Source: Actinomycetota bacterium | GTDB lineage: Bacteria > Actinomycetota > Thermoleophilia > Gaiellales > Gaiellaceae | DNA length: 8,413 bases | Direction: 5' to 3' | Assembly: GCA_005883235.1 (NCBI GenBank) | Contig: VAYE01000010.1 | Coordinates: 1-8,413, forward strand | Part shown: positions 6,687 through 8,413 of the stretch, piece after piece | How the letters are laid out: each line of letters opens with the position of its first letter | How positions within the stretch are numbered: the first letter of the stretch is position 1 | Notes under the pieces: generated by a model | Told to the model about the DNA's origin: nothing | The model's input: the letters and a program-made list of their open reading frames with translations, nothing else | The model's database searches: none | Made by a program: the position numbers and the translations under genes

Positions 6687-7340
6687 GTGCAGGCCGTGCT
6701 CTCGTTCGCCGCCGCATTGGTGGCCTTGCGGCTCGGAGGCGGACTCGTCCGCCGCTGGCGCACACGGCGCGCCCCGGAGCTCGCGGCCTGGGCCGGGTCG
6801 CTGCTGGCCTACGCGCTCGCCTGCGGCGCGCTCGCCTGGGGCGCGGCGGCCGGCTGGGACGGGCGCGCCTTCCGCGTCTACTACCTGTTCGGCGGGCTCT
6901 TGACGGCGCCGCTCCTCGGCGTCGGCTCGCTCCTCCGGGCCGGCGTCCGGTGGGTGTCCGCGGTCGGGCTCGTCTATGCGGGCCTCGCAGTGGGCGTCGC
7001 GGTGGCCATGCCGCTTTCCGGCTCTTTCGCCGGCTCGGGGATCCCGGCGGCCCAGCATCACCTCGACGTCTTCCCGGCGCGCCTGCTGGCGATCCTCGGG
7101 AACAGCGTCGGCACGCTCGCCGCCGTGGCGGTCGCGGTGCTCACGATCCGGCGGCGGCCGCTCGGGAACGCCTTGATCCTGGCGGGCCTCGCGGTCGCGG
7201 CGACCGGCAGCGCGCTCGTCGGACTGGGCGAAGCGGGGACGGCGACCGTGTTCGCAGCCGCCGCCCTGCTCCTCTACCTCGGGTTCTCGGCCCCCGCCGG
7301 CTGGCGCGTCTCGAGCAGGTCGTCGAAGAGCGAGCGGTAG
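6687..7340 (+). CDS. Seven-helix integral membrane protein of unknown function
   Basis: 217 residues, no family recognised. Hydrophobic segments lie at about 2-20, 34-56, 63-83, 89-110, 132-153, 160-180 and 184-203. Arg/Lys-rich stretches occur after the first helix (RRWRTRR, 22-28), between helices 5 and 6 (RRRP) and at the C-terminus (SSRSSKSER). A polar loop with AAQHHLDVFPAR (121-132) holds two adjacent histidines, the only striking polar feature. The GTG start is taken because hydrophobic sequence begins at once and a TACGCT box lies 8 nt upstream; no earlier in-frame start with support is seen. It may be co-transcribed with the NlpC/P60 gene. The last 67 bp overlap the convergent gene on the other strand. 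Transport or sensing roles are possible but unsupported. Confidence 0.8.
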   Translation: MQAVLSFAAALVALRLGGGLVRRWRTRRAPELAAWAGSLLAYALACGALAWGAAAGWDGRAFRVYYLFGGLLTAPLLGVGSLLRAGVRWVSAVGLVYAGLAVGVAVAMPLSGSFAGSGIPAAQHHLDVFPARLLAILGNSVGTLAAVAVAVLTIRRRPLGNALILAGLAVAATGSALVGLGEAGTATVFAAAALLLYLGFSAPAGWRVSSRSSKSER

Positions 7341-7834
7341 TGCACCATCGCCCGCCGAAGATCCTCGGTCGACGCTCTCTCGCGCTCATGGGCGATCGAG
7401 ATCCCGTGCGCCGCCCGGTAGTTGTTCACGACGTCGGGGTGGTCGACCGAGACGTCGGCCGCCCGCTGCTCGAAGTCCTCGACCGGATAGCCGCGCTCGC
7501 GCATCACCTGCTGGATCAGCAGGTCGGCCTCGGTGATCGCGCCGCCCGGATCGTCGACGAAACGCGCCTGCGTCGCCTGCCACAGCTCGACGTAGCGCTC
7601 GCGCGCGCCCGGGCTCAGCGGCTTGACGTCGAGCTCCTCACGGCGCTTCTGCCGATCTGAGAGCTCCGCCTCGGCCTCCCGCTTCGAGGGCGCGTCCGCG
7701 ACCGTGCGGTCGTACTCGGGCCCGAAGCCTTCCTTGAGCGTCCGCGTGCGCCGCGTGCGGAGCGCGCTCCAGACGACGACCGCCAACACGACGACTGCGG
7801 CGATCGCGATCACGATCCATACCCAACCTGGCAC
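7274..7834 (-). CDS. Membrane-anchored actinobacterial protein of unknown function
   Basis: 186 residues. One N-terminal membrane helix (VWIVIAIAAVVVLAVVVWSAL, split at about 5-25) is followed by a basic RTRRTR stop, so the rest is probably cytoplasmic. The body is strongly charged and helical: FGPEYDRTVAD (37-47), KREAEAELSDRQKRREELDVKPLSP (51-75), RYVELWQATQARFVDDPGGAITEAD (80-104), VMRERGYPVEDFEQRAADVSVDHPDVV (110-136) and YRAAHGI (139-145). I recognise the FGPEYDR ... RFVDDP ... RGYP-DFEQRAADLSVDHP pattern from hypothetical actinobacterial proteins, with no known role. The GTG start is fixed by a strong AAAGGAGG site at a 5-nt spacing. The stop lies inside the 3' end of the convergent 7-TM gene. 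A structured leader precedes it. Confidence 0.88.
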   Translation of the reverse strand: MPGWVWIVIAIAAVVVLAVVVWSALRTRRTRTLKEGFGPEYDRTVADAPSKREAEAELSDRQKRREELDVKPLSPGARERYVELWQATQARFVDDPGGAITEADLLIQQVMRERGYPVEDFEQRAADVSVDHPDVVNNYRAAHGISIAHERERASTEDLRRAMVHYRSLFDDLLETRQPAGAENPR

Positions 7835-7839
7835 GACGT

Positions 7840-7847
7840 CCTCCTTT
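7840..7847 (-). promoter_or_regulatory. Strong Shine-Dalgarno site, partly in a small inverted repeat
   Basis: AAAGGAGG on the minus strand, 5 nt before GTG 7834, the strongest ribosome site in the window. Just upstream, CTTTC-CTAGC-GAAAG (minus strand, 7858-7844) can form a 5-bp hairpin that covers the first bases of the site. Confidence 0.75.
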
Positions 7848-7868
7848 CGCTAGGAAAGAGGGTTCGCA

Positions 7869-7907
7869 CCTCGCCTACCCGGCCCGCAGACGGGCAAACG
7901 GGCGAGG
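7869..7907. other. Two-tier hairpin (candidate structured RNA leader)
   Basis: Outer arms CCTCGCC (7869-7875) and GGCGAGG (7901-7907) are perfectly complementary. Inside, GCCCG (7882-7886) and CGGGC (7891-7895) close a CAGA tetraloop. The right outer arm can alternatively pair with 7919-7925 (7 bp including one G-U), giving two exclusive folds. On the minus strand it lies in the leader of the 7834 gene; on the plus strand it precedes a T5 run at 7931-7935. It matches no riboswitch class I can recognise. Confidence 0.5.
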
Positions 7908-7975
7908 CGTTCGTCCAACTCGCTCCTAACTTTTTGCGCCTCGACGCGTTTAACAACCCTCGGTAGACGAGAACA

Positions 7976-8018
7976 ATCAGCGTCGGCGCGATCTTGCGGC
8001 CCTTCCGATCGCGCTGAT
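7976..8018. other. 12-bp bulged hairpin upstream of the transglycosylase-like gene
   Basis: GATCGCGCTGAT (8007-8018) is the exact reverse complement of ATCA (7976-7979) plus GCGCGATC (7986-7993), leaving a 6-nt bulge on the left arm and a 13-nt loop (7994-8006). It sits 32 nt before TTG 8051. It could be an RNA leader structure or, as DNA, an inverted-repeat operator (8-bp perfect arms 13 bp apart). Confidence 0.5.
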
Positions 8019-8050
8019 GCGCGTCCTGTTCCCTAATCGGGGGGTATCAA

Positions 8051-8413
8051 TTGCGGCCACCACTGCTCGCTCTGCCTGGGCTCGCGCTCGTCTGTGGCCT
8101 GGGGGCGCTGCTCCTGGCGTCGACCGGGATTGCGCGAAGCGGGAGCGCCAAGTACCAGGTTCCGGACAGCTCCCTCGTACGTCAGATCGACCAGTACCGT
8201 GCGATCACGTGGCGCTGGCAGCGGGTGATGAGCCACCCGCTCGTCCGCGGCTCGTTGGCGTACCGGACCGATCCAAGCCACCGCTACAAACGCTGGGTGC
8301 GCGATCTCTGGCGCACGCGGGCTCTGGCGACACGCCGCCTTGCGCTCCATCCACCCTACCGCGGCGCGTGGCTCTGCATCCACCGCTACGAGGCGTCGTG
8401 GCACGATCCGAAC
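8051..8413 (+). CDS. Secreted Rpf/transglycosylase-like cell-wall enzyme (N-terminal part, truncated by window end)
   Basis: 121 residues visible, running off the right edge. A TTG start at 8051 gives RPPLLALPGLALVCGLGALLLASTGIA, a basic-start hydrophobic segment that reads as a signal peptide or anchor. An in-frame TGA at 8015-8017 limits the start, and GGGGGG (8039-8044) lies 6 nt before the TTG. After a charged helical linker (45-95, rich in Arg and Trp) comes YRGAWLCIHRYEASWHDPN (103-121), like the opening of the lysozyme-fold Rpf/transglycosylase-like domains of actinobacteria, where the glutamate (here Glu114) is catalytic. Such enzymes cut glycan strands in growth or resuscitation. The domain core is outside the window, so the family call rests on this short stretch. 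Confidence 0.72.
   Translation, partial: MRPPLLALPGLALVCGLGALLLASTGIARSGSAKYQVPDSSLVRQIDQYRAITWRWQRVMSHPLVRGSLAYRTDPSHRYKRWVRDLWRTRALATRRLALHPPYRGAWLCIHRYEASWHDPN

Noticed and set aside
5134..6765. Long open frame on the minus strand opposite the whole NlpC/P60 gene
   Set aside because: Only its last part (from ATG 5607) encodes the aminotransferase N-terminus; the rest is a low-complexity Arg/Ala/Asp-rich shadow of the peptidase gene, typical of GC-rich DNA.
7858..7873. GGTTCG within a small stem, like a tRNA T-arm
   Set aside because: The loop lacks the conserved A of the T-loop, and no acceptor, D or anticodon arms are found around it.
7900..7935. Intrinsic terminator from the 7900-7925 stem and T5
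   Set aside because: Five non-T bases separate the stem from only five Ts, and no gene upstream on the plus strand needs it; kept only as part of the switch hypothesis.
7860..8050. Known riboswitch (ydaO c-di-AMP or GEMM c-di-GMP)
   Set aside because: A GGGCAAAC piece and a GGTAGACGAG piece are reminiscent of GEMM, but the order and other conserved blocks are missing; ydaO core blocks are not present.
8017..8402. ATG 8017 frame as the start of the right-hand gene
   Set aside because: It is a different frame from the WLCIHRYEASW sequence and translates into motif-free Arg/Pro/Ala-rich sequence.

Overview
This is high-GC (roughly 70%), densely packed, mostly chromosomal-type DNA. The codon use, the GTG/TTG starts, the leaderless-type promoters and the look of several uncharacterised proteins suggest an actinobacterium, most likely a Thermoleophilia (Gaiella/Solirubrobacter-like) soil lineage. 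That placement is inferred from general resemblance; no rRNA or marker phylogeny is possible here.

Layout. (1) Positions 1-2409, minus strand: a run of YbaK-type editing protein, branched-chain aminotransferase (ilvE) and a DegT-family aminotransferase that leaves the window. The last two overlap by a GTGA junction. (2) 2487-2822, plus strand: a small cysteine-bearing protein of unknown function, divergent from ybaK. (3) 2823-3003: a convergent intergenic gap with two near-identical palindromic repeats exactly 100 bp apart. (4) 3004-5607, minus strand: a serine-biosynthesis pair, an intact serA and, just upstream, a class V aminotransferase that would be expected to supply phosphoserine. The aminotransferase is broken twice: an exact 25-bp tandem duplication shifts the frame, and an internal stretch of about 50 residues that should carry the PLP lysine is missing. 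(5) 5656-7340, plus strand: a secreted NlpC/P60 peptidase followed by a seven-helix membrane protein. (6) 7274-7834, minus strand: a membrane-anchored actinobacterial protein of unknown role, overlapping the end of the 7-TM gene tail to tail. (7) 7835-8050: the largest gene-free stretch (216 bp), divergent, with two strong hairpin-forming sequences. (8) 8051-8413, plus strand: the N-terminal part of a secreted Rpf/transglycosylase-like cell-wall enzyme cut by the window end.

Together the window mixes amino-acid metabolism (serine, branched-chain amino acids) with cell-wall hydrolases. Four genes that appear to begin transcripts have a TANNNT box 6-9 bp before the start codon and no convincing Shine-Dalgarno site, whereas ilvE, the small 111-residue gene and the 7834 gene have clear Shine-Dalgarno sites. 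I see no phage, transposase, CRISPR, rRNA or tRNA. I do not see a clear new multi-gene system; the most notable features are the doubly disrupted aminotransferase, the paired palindromic repeats and the structured divergent leader region.
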